From contig JAJNBB010000011.1 of NCBI GenBank assembly GCA_021155885.1, forward strand, positions 1 to 49,874: a stretch of DNA of 49,874 nucleotides, written 5' to 3'. A program made the position numbers and the translations under genes. Shown piece after piece: positions 49,789 to 49,874 of the stretch. The number at the start of each line of letters is the position of its first letter. Position 1 is the stretch's first letter. The notes below the pieces were generated by a model. The model was not told the DNA's origin, searched no databases, and saw only the letters and a list, made by a program, of their open reading frames with translations. This stretch comes from Fibrobacteria bacterium (GTDB lineage Bacteria; Fibrobacterota; Fibrobacteria; UBA11236).

Positions 49789-49874
49789 ATGATTCCCATC
49801 CTTACCCCCACGTCCGAAAACCTTCAGCGCGCCGCCGAGGCGCTACGGCGGGGCGAACTAGTGGGCATGCCCAC
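49789..49874 (+). CDS. L-threonylcarbamoyladenylate synthase (Sua5/YrdC), N-terminal fragment
   Basis: Twenty-eight codons before the window ends: ATG at 49789, then IPILTP, NLQRAAEALRRGELVGMP. The last part is the start of the Sua5/TsaC signature (GELVGMPTETVYGLG in homologues). The enzyme makes threonylcarbamoyl-AMP for the t6A modification of ANN-decoding tRNAs. Whether it is the long Sua5 or the short TsaC form cannot be seen. Confidence 0.8.
   Translation, partial: MIPILTPTSENLQRAAEALRRGELVGMP

Noticed and set aside
1-49874. tRNA or rRNA genes, phage or insertion sequences
   Set aside because: No T-arm pattern in the gaps, no transposase, and no integrase other than the housekeeping XerC.

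Overview
The window is high-GC DNA (well above 60% G+C by eye) from a Gram-negative bacterium with an outer membrane. It carries a TonB/ExbBD system, a TonB-dependent receptor, lipoproteins and several outer-membrane barrels. At least five, probably six, exported proteins end in an immunoglobulin-like C-terminal domain of the type IX secretion (Por/T9SS type A) kind. Together with the conserved block thrS-infC-rpmI-rplT-pheS-pheT-zapA this points to the FCB superphylum. Fibrobacterota or a high-GC relative is my best guess, but no taxonomic marker was compared. There are no rRNA, tRNA, CRISPR, phage or IS features; this is ordinary chromosome with some accessory blocks.

Left part (1-14194). 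On the minus strand lie a TrmH/SpoU-type rRNA methyltransferase cut by the window edge and apparently frameshifted, then dxs and ispA (isoprenoid precursors). On the plus strand follow two tandem PhoX-like (DUF839) secreted proteins, a di-heme peroxidase/MauG-type protein with an extra N-terminal helical domain, and a small plastocyanin-like cupredoxin. After folD (minus) comes a compact copper/nitrite unit: a lipoprotein NirK fused to cytochrome c, NirV (FGE-like) and SCO1. A perfect 15-bp palindrome lies in the nirK promoter region.

Centre (14195-26525). One minus-strand block encodes translation and division functions: thrS, infC (TTG start), rpmI, rplT, a terminator, pheS, pheT, a small membrane protein, a coiled-coil ZapB-like protein and ZapA. 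The gap downstream of zapA may hold a structured RNA. Divergent from it are a secreted YCF48-like propeller and hisC, then xerC and a DUF1761 membrane protein on the minus strand.

Right part (26526-49874). It holds a lamin-tail-domain secreted protein coupled to a small outer-membrane barrel, a periplasmic rhodanese, mnmA, a large beta-barrel protein and an M18 aminopeptidase. Next is a seven-gene overlapping TonB operon: DUF3450, a TtpC-ExbB fusion, ExbD, TonB, a TPR lipoprotein, a TonB-dependent receptor and a small lipoprotein, followed by a beta-helix lipoprotein gene. Then come queD, a secreted PVC-type dehydrogenase with a secreted ThuA-domain protein, feoAB, and the first 28 codons of a Sua5/TsaC gene.

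Two intergenic G/C-arm palindromes (17888-17976 and 32427-32514) share nearly identical 23-24 bp stems and 41-42 nt loops of unrelated sequence. They look like a dispersed repeat family. The most system-like groupings are the PhoX/di-heme/cupredoxin cluster and the dedicated TonB operon. A role in phosphate or metal scavenging is inference only.
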